Positions 11,139-24,510 of a DNA stretch of 64,000 nt are shown here, piece by piece. The stretch is from Saxidomus purpurata. Its lineage: Eukaryota; Mollusca; Bivalvia; Venerida; Veneridae. Position 1 is the stretch's first letter; each line of letters starts with the position of its first letter. Where the stretch lies: positions 24,846,428-24,910,427 of the forward strand of contig JAFMSR010000005.1 in assembly GCA_022818135.1 (NCBI GenBank). Reading direction: 5' to 3'. Both the position numbers and the translations under genes were made by a program. The notes under the pieces are model-generated. The model was not told where the DNA came from. It worked only from the letters and a program-made list of their open reading frames with translations, and did no database searches.

Positions 11139-13921
11139 TGATGTTTTGTTAAACATATGTGTTTTCTTGGGAGTTTATTATAAAGCCAAGGTCACATGGG
11201 TCAGTTAATAGTCCCAAACCACTTACCGGAGTTGCATGAGGCATATCAGAAAGCATCAGGTTCAGAACGGTTGATTTCCCCCAGACTTTCTGACCTTCTA
11301 GATTTTACATATTAAGTCCGCATAAAGTATTTAAATGCATTATATATGGTGTAACTCGTGTACTTTTATTATATTTCATTATGTACGTACAGTTTTAATA
11401 TAAGTAAATGTAAAATAAAACAACGAATCATTATTTTGCACTGAGGTAGTTGGTTCCTACAATTTAAAGCAGAGAAAGTGTTAAAGAAAAGCTCTATAAT
11501 GTAAAACAAAACGTTGCCAATTCTTCTACTAAAGACTTCTAATATGTGGTATGCTTTGCTTAATCAAGTTATCATTATTTCATTTTGATATGTCTAACTT
11601 TACTGCCTTTGGATTTTTACAAGGTTTGATAAGAACTTTATAACTAATATCCATTTGAAAGCCAATAATTGCTTCATATATTTCACTTGGACATATGTGA
11701 ACTGAAATATATAAATGTATTGTAGATGGTTCAGTCGACCAGTGGTAGAGATAAACGAATGCAAAACACACGTCGAAAAGGAAATAGTAAAGCAAGTGCA
11801 TTCATTTAATTGAATTTCCCAACACAGGTATCAGCTGTGTGCTGCAAAGTTTTAAGTATCACTTTATTTGTCCTACTTGAGGATATTAATAAAACGTCAC
11901 AAATACGATGTGTGGGAATTTTCAGATGTACTTTTCAGAAAGTGCAAGAAAACTCATTTGACAGAGTATTTTTATGAAGTCTTTTATCTTTAATGGTCCT
12001 ATCAGCACGTTCAGATGACGTATGTAATCACAAGTTGTAGCTGAATGATCTTGCTATTAAGATAATGTCAAATTTCCCAGTGGATCGTGTCAAGAGTATC
12101 TCAATTGTGAAATCATCCTTGCAGGAGATTGAGCTGCAGAAAAATTCTGGACACAGTTTTATTCATACTCAATACAAAATAAATTGGTGTATCTAAACAT
12201 ATCGGTTCACTTGAAAGATCAAACTATTGAGATTCGCGGATTGATATAAAGGTCTTGAGACCACGAAATCAATTCGATTTTAAAGAAGCTGAACTCATTT
12301 TAATGCCATGCTCTTCTTTGGAATCGTTACATGCACAAAGATCTATTGTCATGCTCATGTTTCATGTAAATTGCACGGCGCTTAGTTTAAGATACTATCT
12401 GATTGCACTTTTTATTAATTATAATGTCTTGAAAATGAAATATACCCTTCAATGCATCAAAGGCCTGATATATAATGGAATATAAAACGATTTGGCAGAC
12501 CATCTGATCATAATGGTTTTGATGTTTCCGTGTAATTTAAAAGTATGAATGGCCTATTGATTCGAAGTAGGGTAGTACAGTGTACATTGTATTATAAATT
12601 ATGTAGAATAATTAAATACTGAATTAGGAGATGCAACATATGCATATTACAGACGGAATATCAAAGCATCTAATCAGCCCTGTGGCTCAACTACATGATA
12701 GAGTTTTTACATCGAAATTATTAAGAATGCTAGTAATTTCAGTTGTAGAAGTACAATATTGATATAGGGTCTGTTGGATTTATTCTTTTGAAACAGATAT
12801 ATGCAATTTACTTTGAACTATAGAATAAAGTAAAGTTTCTAAACATCGAAAACTGATCGTACAGTCAATTTAAGACAATTCCTGTGTGCAGTCTTACATG
12901 AAATATGCTTGACGTGCTTTGGTTATGTAAAAGTACCCGTTTGACTTACATATTGTTTCATCTGTTTCTTTTTAAATATCATCTTTTAAATTGCACTGTT
13001 GACAGAAATATTACTTATATGCATGAATTGTGTTTGCCAATGTCAGAAAGAAATCGTTCAACTAAATTTCTAACATCTCTCTGCATTTTTCAACTTAATT
13101 TTATATTTTATTGGAACGTTTTATTTCTAAATTCATGTCAAAATGATTGCACTTAGTATTTGGCCAATCTTTTTTAAAAAAAATAATGCATTAATACCTG
13201 CCTGTAAAGGTTGTTTTGTAGTTTTGCAATAGATTCAACGGAAAAAAGCAACATATGAACAAATGTACATGCTCAAAGCAATTATCTTGCGCACGTGGTC
13301 TTTTTCTTGCAGATGCGGTCGTGCTGATCGATATGTTTAATATTTGTGTTCTCTTTTCACATTCAGCATTTTCTGGATAATTGTAAAGTATTTCAATAAA
13401 CAATTAAAACCTGTAGATTCTAGCATTAATTCGGCTCAGACAAAATTAATACCTCTGTCAGTGGAATGATTGAATAGGATTTGCATCGCTTTGAAAATGA
13501 GAACGGGACTGCTCATGGGTCTTAAGTGCCTTTGTGGTTCCGTCTAAATTTTGGCTTTTAATCATGACTACAAAGCAGGATTTATTATTGCAAGTTATCA
13601 TGTTGTTTGAAGCCGGCTTGACGTCTACTTTGAAGTTTAAGAATAAACGTTTAATATAGTTTCATATTAGATACAATAAACCGTTAGTCTCTGTTTAATA
13701 ACGTTTTTATTATATTGCAGAAATACGCATCACTTGGTAAACTCGAATGAAATTACAGATTGATATTCATTATTTTAAATTATTTGTTTTGGCATTTAAC
13801 TTCGCAATTATTTAACGTGTTTCTCTCTTGAATTTCCGGACAAACTTTGAATAAAAGATACATTTTACTGAATGTTTAACTTATACATGTATCACTTATT
13901 CACCTCACAGACTATATTCGT
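11139..13921. other. AT-rich non-coding stretch
   Basis: About 2.8 kb with no recognised gene or repeat. Frames of up to 83 codons lack motifs. Confidence 0.4.
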
Positions 13922-13927
13922 TTTCAG

Positions 13928-14410
13928 ATGTATAAAGGTCATCTTGTGGGTATGGTTCTATTAGATCTCCAAAAAGCATTTGATACCGTCAATCACTCAA
14001 TTCTTTTAATGAAACTAAGAGCATTGGGTCTCACAGAATCCTCTATCAGATGGTTTTCTTCCTATTTGTCTGATAGACGTCAGTTGGTTGAAATATCATG
14101 TACTTTGTCTTCATCTGCCAATATAACATGTGGTGTGCCCCAGGGATCTATATTAGGTCCTCTGCTTTTTCTTATTTATGTGAATGACATGTCAGCTGTT
14201 GTAAAAGACAAACTGCTTCTCTATGCTGATGACTCAGCAATTCTTGTGTCTGCCAAAAACAAGTATGATATTGAAAATTTCTTAAGTCAGGACCTGAATA
14301 TTGTCAGTCAATGGCTCATATGTAATAAACTATCTCTTCATCTTGGTAAGACAGAATCTATTTTATTTGGGTCAACGCAAAGGTTAAAAAACAAGCAAAT
14401 CTTGAAATAA
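13928..14410 (+). CDS. Reverse transcriptase fragment of LINE-C
   Basis: A 160-residue open frame holding the reverse-transcriptase core, which copies element RNA into DNA at a nicked target. Motif A is LLDLQKAFDTVNH with aspartates at residues 13 and 19. Motif B is GVPQGSILGPLLFLIY near residues 69-84. The catalytic YADD box lies at residues 99-102, followed by QWLICNKLSLHLGKTE, a standard post-catalytic segment. All catalytic residues are intact. The frame starts at an ATG that is only the truncation edge, not a native start, and it ends by frameshift at 14410. A full ORF2 would be several times longer. A remnant, not an active enzyme. Confidence 0.85.
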   Translation: MYKGHLVGMVLLDLQKAFDTVNHSILLMKLRALGLTESSIRWFSSYLSDRRQLVEISCTLSSSANITCGVPQGSILGPLLFLIYVNDMSAVVKDKLLLYADDSAILVSAKNKYDIENFLSQDLNIVSQWLICNKLSLHLGKTESILFGSTQRLKNKQILK

Positions 14411-15105
14411 ATTGCAATGGTCAATCATTGAATCCAAATCTTCAGTTAAATATCTTGGTGCTACCATTGATCAAAATTTGTCTTTTTGAGTCTATGGCTA
14501 GGTCTGTAATTAAGAAATCCAATGCTCGGTTAAAATTCCTGTACCGTAAAAGTGAATTTCTCACTCTGCATACAAAAAACTGTTAGTTACATCACTTATA
14601 CAATGTCTTTTTGACTATGCCTCTTCTACCTGGTTTAATAGTTTAACACAGGAATTAAAAAACAAGTTACAGGTCACACAAAATAAACTTATACGCTTTG
14701 TGTTGAATTTACATCCAATGTCACATATTGGAATTGAGCATTTTCACGTCTGAACTGGTTACCAGTTTCAAGTAGAGTTAAACAGATAACTCTCTGTCAT
14801 GTTTATAAAATTAATTCTAATGTTGCCCCTTCATATTTAAGTGAACACTTTACCCCTATCAATACTGTTCATGATTATCCCACAAGGTTTAGAGCAAAGG
14901 CATATCCCTCCTTTTGATGGTACAGGTTTTTCTATGTCAGATAGTAAGAGATATGCTCTCCCTGTGGTCAAAAGTTTTGGAAAAAAATCATTTGCATACA
15001 ATGGTTGTTGTCTATGGAACAGTCTGCCACAAAATGTGAGGGATGCAACTACTTTGTATTCATTTAAATGCAAGGTTAAGGAACATTTTTTAAGCTTAAC
15101 TTGAC
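14411..15105 (+). pseudogene. Decayed C-terminal region of LINE-C ORF2
   Basis: Continues the reverse-transcriptase frame after frameshifts. Segments such as NARLKFLYRK, LFDYASSTWFNSLTQELK, NWLPVSSRVKQITLCHVYK and LWNSLPQNVRDATTLYSFK are typical of the C-terminal region of CR1/L2-like LINEs. The last part, from 14841, is an 87-codon open frame ending HFLSLT. Several frames must be joined, so it is non-functional. The 3' UTR follows directly. Confidence 0.75.
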
Positions 15106-15379
15106 TTTTTTAAATGTCTTTCAATCAGGGTTTTTATACAAACTTCTCTTAAGGCTTTTGCTGTGATTTTTTACTGTGATAAATTGTATCTTCCTATGTC
15201 ATACAATACTATATCTTAAGGACCACAATGGAAATAAGAGTTTGTTTTAGCTCTTTTTTGTGTTATCCTTAACATATAATGTTGATTGGCATGGCTATAT
15301 TAATTCATACATGTTTGTTTATTGTTTTATTGTATGTTTTAATTATAAGTTGCCATGTAAATTGTACATTTTATGTTGA

Positions 15380-15403
15380 AATAAATCTATCTATCTATCT
15401 ATC
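15380..15403 (+). repeat. (TCTA)n tail of LINE-C
   Basis: AAATCTATCTATCTATCTAT-type repeat marking the 3' end of the LINE. Confidence 0.85.
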
Positions 15404-18174
15404 ATTAGTAGTCTGCGAGTACTGCAGCAGTAGATGTTCACTGTTTTTATTCCGTAATCTTAACAGTTATTAATGTGCATTTTATTACGACATGCTTGTC
15501 CTTATTAGTTCTATAGTTTTGTCAGCATTTTATCCTTTTGTTTCAGTATGTGTTGGTTATCATTCTCTCTATATAGGGGCCTATCAGTATTATGTAAATA
15601 GCATAATCCCGTTGATATCGTTCACAACCTAAATTCATTTTATGAACAATGTATATATAGTATTAAAATCATTGTAAGATACTGCTTATAAAATGTAGAA
15701 TCTTAGGATCTACTGTAATGAATTCTACATGTAGATCTATACACTTCATTTAGTTATTGACATCGTCAGTAAATAGATAAATCTACCAATAATCGAAGTT
15801 TCGATTTCCGTCTTAACTTGAAAAGCATGACAAGTATCATTATCATGAACATTGTGTTTTCACATTGTCTATCTTGTATTATTATTGATGGCTATGTGTT
15901 AACAATGACAACAATCGAGTATTAACTTTAGGTCGCAGAAATATTCTTATTACTGGAATAGGTGGATATTTTTGTTAAGATATAGTTTGCTTAACCTTTG
16001 CGGGTTAGCCGGTGCATTGTAGTTATTATGAATTTTAAATTTATTGTTAAATATTAAGTAAAAAGGTATTCGTTCTTGATTATCAATCTGCAATATAAAA
16101 TCAGTTTAAATAAGTTAACTTAATTATTTGTTGTAACTTATTTCAAGCAAAGTCTGTGTTCCAGCTAAGTCTGTGATGACATTGTTGTATTTTTGTAAAT
16201 TGTTTTTAAATGTGATTTTGAAACATGCCGCAAATCTTTGTTATTTTTTAAGGTACAGTAGTAAACTTTCCAGTAAATATCTTTTACCTACATATGGTAC
16301 ATTCTAAAACTACATAAAATTGTTTGAGAGATATCCATAAAGATTATATTTCTTCTGACCACTTCAAATTTACATGTATATCGAAAGATTTGTTTTGAAA
16401 ACACGTGCTGTCATATGCTTTTCAAAATCTGCCTGTTCCAAATAACGATAAGCTAATTTCAGTTCAGCAATGTCGAGAACACAACAATTTATCTCATTTC
16501 TAAAACTATAAAATGTTTCAATAAACCACATCCGATGATTCGGATATTTATATATAAACTGAAGTGACTATCTCGAGTTCTATGTGCGATAGGTTAATTG
16601 AATTTATTTCATGAATAGAAAATACAAAATCCGTTTAAGTGTGCCTTTACTTAAATTAAAAAAAAAACATTACTTGCATTCAGAACTATACACTTCTTTA
16701 GAACATCGGCAAAATCTATTAGCACTAATTGATTGAAGTCAAAAGTTCATAACTGCCAGTAATAGTACAAGGTTATTTATTATTTATCCGTTCTTTACAA
16801 ATACTTGTGTACAGGAAGTTATAGACGAAGAGAAGGAAATCTATTTCAGAAAAAAGAAAAATTGGATTTGGCTGTACGAGCTTTAATAAACAATACTGAT
16901 TCAGTTAACTTATCAAAATATCTTGTAAGGAAGATTTTGATTCAACCTAAAATTGTGAAACTCAATTTTGAATGAGCAACTTAAAGCAAGTTCTACATGT
17001 ATTATAGACCACATTGCACTAGTCTAAAGAATATCTTTGGTAACCGGTTTAACTGAATTGATATAAGGATGTATTTGCACTTCGAAAACCGTTTTACTTA
17101 GTCCCGTGTACCCAGACATGCAGGATCAGTGTTCGATCAGGCACAAAACACTCTACAACATAAGCCTGGCAAATATCACGAGCAGTTCGTATAGTTTATC
17201 AAGACATCCTAAGTTCGGGTTTATGTAGATAAAACGCAACCTTCACATTATTCTGAACATGTATTTACACCATGTATGGAAGTACAGAATCAGTTGCTAA
17301 GGTACATGCGTACAATGTTCACAACGTCTTTGAGTACAGTTCTACTTGTAAAAAGTATTGTGTGCATTTTAATCTCAGATATGTCTCCTATCTGACGCTT
17401 TGATTTTTGTAAAAACGTAATCGTGTATCTACTGATTCAATAAAACAAGACATTGTTTCCATTCAGCTCTGTTTTTGAATAAATATACGATGTTAATGTG
17501 ATTAAAGTCAACAATATCTTGATAATTGACACATAAATCATTCGAGTAAGCGACCCAAATTTGAAGTTCTTGGTATCAAAGTGTCAAAAACTAAAATGTT
17601 TATGCATAAATTCATTTCTCCAGAGAAAAAAAAAAGAATAAAATTTGCACATAAAAAAACCCTTGCTCCTGAGGAGTCACTTGTTCCTGTCCGGGTTTTA
17701 TCTAATTTCTTGGCCGAAGCAGAATTTATATTTGAACAAAACATGGTTGGCAGACTGCTTCGCGACCTCTTGCATACGTAAAAAGTAGTATAATATTTTA
17801 TCAGATCCCATCCCGATTTAATTCTACAACACTTTTATAAAAAAAAAATTATGTAGCGTAATCTCCTCGTATCATTTACGGCAATAAGTAATTTGGGATA
17901 TAAAGAGCAATAAATGAAATATTATGACATTTCGAACTGAATAGCTGCACCCCCCTCCCTCTTATAAAAACACAAAAATCAACAACAACAAAACTATTTG
18001 TACTCATCTAACAGTTGAAATTATCGACGATCACTCAAATAATCAGGTTGATGAAACCTCTCATGCGTTTGATATGGTGAAAAAAGTGTTAATAAGTGGC
18101 ATACAGTCTGGCAACACAAAACGATGTGAAATAATAGCGCCAAAACCAACTTGGTCACTGCAACAACCTATATG
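15404..18174. other. AT-rich non-coding stretch
   Basis: About 2.8 kb with no recognised gene. The string AAAATCCGTTTAAGTGTGCC near 16628 resembles the start of block Z (32032 and 44521). The overlapping frames at 17538-17781 have no known motif. Confidence 0.4.
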
Positions 18175-19142
18175 ACAAGAGGGCCAAGATGGCTCTATAT
18201 CGCTCACCTTGGTACAAGTCCACTTGCCTGGTGGAAGATCACTAGATAATGTTATATACCAAATAAGTTTTCCTATATACGCTCTTTTGTAAAACAAATG
18301 ATCCCCCGGGCAAGGTCAATTTTGACCCCAGGGGCATAATTTGAACAAACTTTGAAGAGGTCTACAGGCAATGCTACATGCCAATTATCTATGCTCTAGG
18401 CCTTGTGGTTACAGAGAAAAATATTTTTAAAGTTTTCCCTATATGCCCCATGTAAAACTAAGTGACCCCCGGTGCGGGGTCAATTTTGACTCGGGGGTCA
18501 TAATTTGAACAAACTTGGTGGAGGTACACTAGCTAATGCTACATGCAAAATATCTAAGCTCTAGGCCTTGTGGTTTCAAAGAAGAAGATTTTTAAAAGTT
18601 TTTACTATATAAGTCTATGTAAAACTAAGTGACCCCCCGTGCGGGGTCAATTTTGATCCGAGGGTCATAATTTGAACAATCTTGGTAGAAGTCCACTAGC
18701 CAATGCTACATGCCAAATATCTAAGCTCTAGGCCTTGTGGTTTCAGAGAAAAAGATTTTTAAAGTTTTTCCTACATAAGCCTATGTAAAACTAAGTGACC
18801 CCCCGTGCGGGGTCAATTTTGATCCGGGGCTCATAATTTGAACAATATTGGTAGAGGTCCACTAGGCAATGCTACATGCCAAATATCTAAGCTCTAGGCC
18901 TTGTGGTTTCAAAGAAGAAGATTTTTAAAGTTTTTCCTATTTGTTGCCATAGCAACCAGAGTTCTGCATGGAAAGGAATCTTTTGAACAATTTTGGTAGA
19001 GCTTCATGCAAGAAACATTCCTGCATAGTTTTATCAACATTGGCCTAGAGGTTTCAGAGGAGATGTCATTTGAATCAAAATGTTGACGGACGACGGACAA
19101 TCATCGATCAAAAAGCTCACCCTGGCGTAGCCAGGTGAGCTA
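18175..19142 (+). mobile_element. Family B tandem-unit element, copy 1
   Basis: Left end ACAAGAGGGCCAAGATGG, then CTATATCGCTCACC; right end GCTCACCCTGGCGTAGCCAG followed by GTGAGCTAA, a strong hairpin. Between them lie about four units of about 166 bp carrying AAGCTCTAGGCCTTGTGGTT and GTGCGGGGTCAATTTTGA. The ends show no TIR. A 3' hairpin followed by CTAA recalls Helitrons, but the 5' TC start is not evident, so the superfamily is unsettled. No protein is encoded. Five copies occur in this window. Confidence 0.8.
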
Positions 19143-20866
19143 AAAAGGTGAGCAAATTACAAACCACATGATACTACATTGTACTCTTCACTACTTAGGT
19201 TTTTCGTTTCCTAAATGAAACTATTTAACGACAGTCACACTGCATAAATGGTGTTGTTTCGAAATGAGTAATCATTGTAAAGTAAAAACCGAGATTCGAC
19301 CCGTAACGTGCGGCGTCATCATACAACGTAAGATGTAAGATGCCTCCGACTGCTCCGCTATCCCTATAACCCGACGAAATGATGGTTATATTTAATAAGA
19401 GTAAATAACGATTCTGAGTGTGGTTTCTGTGATAACCGAAATAAAAAGCTTGGATAAGAAATACATTTATTAATTTAATACATGTACTTGTATGTGAGTG
19501 ATAAACTCGATCAACATAAATATTCAGCGTCAGATAATCATCACGGCCGTGTCATTAGTAATGAAATCTGCCTAAATAAGCAAGTCAAGGCAGGAACACA
19601 TCAGTAGTTACCAATAAAGCAGGTTGCTGTTTTAGAAAATAGTTTTTTTTCATATCAAATGGAGAAAGTGAGAACAGAGAATTTGGCGGATACAGTAATT
19701 TGGGTGACCAATAACACAAGTTACATCGTTAGCCTAAAGGAATAAGAAAATTTTTCTATCTTGCCAAAATGGATATTTTAACAGCATCACTGGACTCTAT
19801 CCGTGAGATAGAAGCTTTGTACCAGAAAAATTGTAGTAGTCTCAAGATGATCGCAATGTCGGTTTTAATCTGTTGATCGGATGCTCTTTTTACAAAGTTT
19901 ACCACTCAGCAAATGATCATTCAATACGAGTGCGGAGGTCTTAGTATGTCTCTAGAGCATCATAGTGAATTATTGCATTTCATGTTATATCCTGCGTGGG
20001 CATGTGAATTAGTTGTCGAAAACTATATGTCTGATTATGTCCTTGGACAAATGTAATGGTATGTCTATGGTCTATGATGTCGTTTTAGCAACTAAGTATG
20101 TTGTAGACACTAATTTGAAGGACAATAGTCAGTCAATGTGTCCGTTTATCTAATCCTCGGGGAAATATCTGGTCATGCCGACTTAACACGGTGAGTTAAT
20201 TTTGCAAGTGGAAATTAAATGCGATAACAAGTACAAAATGTACTTGCATGTTTGAGCAACCACAACTCAATTACTGAAATATTTACATACTTTTAAAAGC
20301 AAATCGAATGAAATTCAAGAAAGAATTATGCTGAAATTTGACATTTTCTTTGTAAGATCTGTTTTTTATTCCGAAAGTGTTATTTCATGTATTTTCGCAA
20401 ATTTACCTAACCCTTGTCACATGTTCAACGCTTTTTTACACATCAAAAGTCGTAGCTGACAAAGGTTATAAAAATCATATGTTAAAACTCCTTAAAACCT
20501 ACCTTGCGGAGTTTTATATTTTGGTTACTTGCTTTTTTATTTGCAGTCATATTTGCAATCTCCTATTTTATGTCACATTGATTCAACTGCGTCTGCAACG
20601 TTTAATCCATACCAAACACTTGACGGCCAGTCAGCTGTAATACTGGAGTGCAAGACTTATACGCATTAACATAGAAAGGATGTATGAAAGGAAGAACTGA
20701 TCATATTCTTTTTAAACTTTGGTCCATAGAAATAGGATATGTCTGCCTTTAAAATAGTTTATAGTGCACAATTTCAAAAACAGAGACATTGACAAGACTC
20801 TGGTGACATTTTTGAGCGTAGTGTTAAGCAGAAAGGCATTATTTTATACAGAACATATCTCGTTTA
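19143..20866. other. AT-rich non-coding stretch containing block X
   Basis: No gene recognised. About 19700-20160 is diverged repeat block X. The 87-codon frame at 20377-20640 has no motif. Confidence 0.4.
19700..20160. repeat. Diverged repeat block X, copy 1
   Basis: Aligns by eye with 29620-30110. Ordered anchors include AATGTCGGTTTTAATCTGTT against AATGTCGATTTTTATCTGTT, then ATATCCTG(C)GTG, TATGTCTGA(T)TATGTCCTT against TATGTCTGAGTACGTCCTT, and GTCCGTTTATC against GTCCGTCTACC followed by GGGGAAATA. Nature unknown. Confidence 0.45.
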
Positions 20867-22334
20867 ACAAGAGGGCCAAGATGGCCCTATATCGCTCACC
20901 TTGGTACAAGTCCACTTGCCTGGTGGAAGATCACTAGATAATGTTATATACAATGTACCAAATAAGTTTTCCTATATACGCCTTCGTTAAACAAATGATT
21001 CCCCCGGGCAAGGTCAATTTTGACCCAAGGGGCATAATTTGAACAAACTCTGCAGAGGTCTACTAGGAAATGCTACATGCCAAATATCTAAGCTCTAGGC
21101 CTTGTGGTTTCAGAGAAAAATATTTTTAGTTTTTGCTATATAAGCCTATGTAAAACTAAGTGACCCCCGGTGCGAGGTCAATTTTGACCCGTGGGTCATA
21201 ATTTGAACAATTTTGGTAGAAGTCCACTAGCCAATGCTACCTGCCAAATATCTAAGCTCTAGGCCTTGTGGTTTCAAAGAAGAAGATTTTTAAAGTTTTT
21301 CCTAAATAAGCCTATGTAAAACTAAGTGACCTCCCGTGCGGGGTCAATTTTGATCCAAGGGTCATAATTTGAACAATATTGGTAGAAGTCCACTAGCCAA
21401 TGCTACCTGCCAAATATCTAAGATCTAAGCCTTGTGGTTTCAGAGAAGAAGATTTTTAAAGTTTTTCCTACATAAGCCTATGTAAAACTAAGTGACCTCC
21501 CGTGCGGGGTCAATTTTGATCCGGGGGTAATAATTTGAACAATCTTGGTAGAGGTCCACTAGCCAATGCTACCTGCCAAATAACTAAGCTCTAGGCCTTG
21601 TGGTTTCAGAGAAGAAGATTTTTAAAGTTTTTCCTATACTATTCCTATGCAAAACTAAGTGACCATCCCCGCGGGGTCAATTTTGACCCGGGGGTCATAA
21701 TTTGAACAATCTTGGTAGAGGTCTACTAGCCAATGCTACATGCCAAATATCTAAGCTCTAGGCATTGTGGTTTCAGAGAAGAAGATTTTTTTAAATTTTT
21801 TTCCTATATATTTCTATGCAAAACTAAGTGACCACCCCGCGGGGTCAATTTTGACCCGGGGGTCATAATTTGAACAATCTTGGTAGAGGTCTACTAGACA
21901 ATGCTACATGCCAAATATCTTAGCTCTAGGCCTTGTGGTTTCAGAGAAGAAGATTTTTAAAGTTTTTCCAATATATGCCTATGCAAAAACTAAGTGCCCA
22001 CCCGCGCGAGGTCACTTTTGACCCAGGGGTCATAATTAGAACAATCTTGGTAGAGGTCCACTAGACAATGCTACATGCCAAATATCTAAGCTCTAGGCCT
22101 TTGTGGTTTCAGAGAAGAAGATTTTTAAATTTTTTTCCTATTTGTTGCCATAGCAACCAGAGTTCTGCATGGAATGGAATTCTTTGAACTTTTGGTAGAG
22201 CCTCATGCAAGGAACATTCCTGCATAGTTTTATCACATTGGCCTAGAGGTTTCAGAGGAGATGTCATTTGAATCAAAATGTTGACGGACGACGGACAATC
22301 ATTGATCAGAAAAGCTCACCCTGGCGTGAGCTAA
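20867..22334 (+). mobile_element. Family B tandem-unit element, copy 2
   Basis: Same ends as copy 1. The TAAGCTCTA anchor recurs near 21089, 21253, 21419, 21585, 21752, 21920 and 22087, spacing 164-168 bp, so there are seven units. The 3' hairpin is shortened (CACCCTGGCGTGAGCTAA), having lost part of one arm. AA flanks both sides (GTTTAA before CAAGAGG, AATAAA after GAGCT), compatible with a 2-bp AA duplication. Non-coding. Confidence 0.8.
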
Positions 22335-24018
22335 TAAAGCATTGAAAAGCAATGTAAGTGACAAGGTTGAAGATGCGCGTTTATTGTTTGTCTTCGTGTG
22401 CGTTGTGTAGGATATTTAATTTGCTGTAGTTAAACTGCATACGATAACGTTTAGAAAAGTACACAGCATAATCATTTTAGGAAGGTGTAGTATTTTAGGA
22501 AGGTGTAGTAAGTGTATGCTCAACATATAGAGGATTTGTGTATCAGTTTCATTCAAAGAAATGTTATGGAACGATCTTACAAATAATTTGTTACCATTCC
22601 GGCCATTGTCATAAATCGATTTTTCTACACTAATTTATTGCTGTATGTTCTTTTCTTCAGTGTGTATCGTTGAAACTTATCAGGTATTGTTGACTACATG
22701 TATATAAATGGCTGGTCAGGATCGCTATCTTTCTACTTGATACATTGCACAGTACATGCACTCAAAATCCATTTATTGTAATCTTAGATGTACATGTAAG
22801 TATAAATTTGGAAGATAGCATCGAACATTTCGTAATATTATGAACAAGAGGGGAATCTTCTTCTATATGACTGACTTAGAGTTGTGATACGTTCATGACT
22901 TACTGGCCCAAATGAAAGTAATAATAAGTTTAATACATAGGCTCTGATGACAATAAGGATGAGTATTATGAAATGTTCTCTATCACTTTTCATTTTATGC
23001 GATTTACTAGCTAATGAAAAATTTAAAAGTCAAAAATCCAAAAGAAAACATTATGTACCAACCGGATTTTAATTATACAACCGCCTGGTCTTTGAAAGAC
23101 ACGTTGGCACAGAATTAGGGAAGACCATTCTCCTCAAGTTAGTTTGAATACATGCACGACAGCTAGATCAACACATGGAATTAATTTGTTCATGAAATAT
23201 ACATATATTCTAGATAGTTTTTCATAGTGATCGCCAGAAACATTGTAAATGTCAATTGTATGACAATACTATTGAGTACTTTCCATTTGTTTTGAGTGTT
23301 TACATGAGTAATGCAAATGAACGGTCAATCCTATTACATTTGTAATATATACAACAGCTTCAGAACTAAGTACTTACTAACATTTGCTTATTTATATTTC
23401 GGTGCAAAGACATATAAATCTTTTCAGTTTTCTTATGTCTGATTGCCTGTTAAATATGCATATGTAAACCAATGAAGGAAGCTGCTGGGTTCAGCCGAAT
23501 TTGATAATAGCATAATGTTGATACTCAAGAAGAAGCAGGCCTGTGAATTACAAAGTATTCATCTGTTTTAATCACCATACAAATCATTATACTCAGCATG
23601 TTTATATATTGAAACACGACTAACGGTTATTTGTCAATTAATATGAACTATGCTGTAATCAAATGCTGTAAAATGTAAAAGTGTACACAAGTTACTTGAA
23701 TGTCTGTTTCTAACAGTATACAATCATATATATGTGTACATGTATATGTACATGCATGTGTTAGATAACCGTGCACACTCAGTCTGGCTGATTAGAGAAT
23801 CCTACGGAGCATGTAAAGTGGCAGTCAAAGTACTAACTTTTATTTTATATTGTACAGTCTTTGACATCTTGATTCTCTGAAAATCCATCGAATTAGCTTT
23901 CATGGGATATGTTCAAAAGAAATCGATATCATTCTAAGGCAATCAAGTCATCACATTGAAAACAACTAAAACAATTTACATTGTCCTGCCCCCCAGCCCC
24001 GAACAATTTTTATTTTGC
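22335..24018. other. AT-rich non-coding stretch containing block Y
   Basis: No gene recognised. Holds block Y copy 2 and a short tandem duplication (TTAGGAAGGTGTAGTA) near 22478-22510. Confidence 0.4.
22880..23285. repeat. Diverged repeat block Y, copy 2
   Basis: Counterpart of 3125-3470, with the same anchors in the same order. Divergence is high. Confidence 0.4.
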
Positions 24019-24391
24019 TTAAAAGGGAATACCCTATACTGATGTCACACTAAATACCTCCTAAACATAAATAATGCAATCTTTGTAAGTATAATGAATT
24101 ACATGTAACCTAAAATTTTCATTTATGCATTCCCAGTCATTATCGATGGTTTAAAATATACTGCTGTACCATTAACCATTCAGTAATCCATGAAGAGTTG
24201 TATTGTACAATTAATGGGTGGATGTGATTATTACAGAAAGCCTCTATATTGATTAATTGTGGTAAAATGAGGCATTTATTCAGCATAGGTTCTTCTTTGA
24301 GATTGTATAAATTAATTCTTTTACGCTCATTGAACACATACTCTATGTTTCGAGAATATAATGTGATAGATGTAGGGAGTGCTCCTTTTAA
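24019..24391 (-). mobile_element. TTAA-type MITE (family C), copy 1
   Basis: About 373 bp, flanked by TTAA on both sides. The outer ends are an imperfect inverted pair: TTAAAAGGGAATACCCTATA on the left, and on the right the reverse complement of GATGTAGGGAGTGCTCCTTT. The interior contains TTTAAAATATACTGC and GTTCTTCTTTGA, shared with the other copies. Non-coding; the 65-codon frame on the minus strand is a by-product. The TTAA target suggests a piggyBac-like source. Confidence 0.8.
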
Positions 24392-24510
24392 ACAATTTAA
24401 AAGTGCTTTCTTAATCTAATTCAAGTAACAGTGACTTTGACTTTGACACTAGTTACCGCAATGTTATCCCAACAGTTCTCTCCACGCAATCTTCCTACAC
24501 ATCAAGACCT
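24392..24510. other. Short spacer
   Basis: Nothing recognised. Confidence 0.4.

Larger units (their letters stand above)
13922..15403 (+). mobile_element. 5'-truncated LINE (LINE-C) with (TCTA)n tail
   Basis: The element begins inside the reverse transcriptase, so the 5' endonuclease region is missing, as usual for target-primed insertions. It keeps the reverse-transcriptase core, a decayed C-terminal region, a 3' UTR of about 280 bp and a simple-repeat tail (ATCTATCTATCTATC). The look of the motifs suggests a CR1/L2/Jockey-group LINE; the clade is not established. No target-site duplication was identified. Confidence 0.85.

Noticed and set aside
18061..18297. 78-codon minus-strand open frame (also 58025-58228)
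   Set aside because: Recurs at the conserved end of family B copies and crosses the element boundary; it follows the repeat, not a gene.
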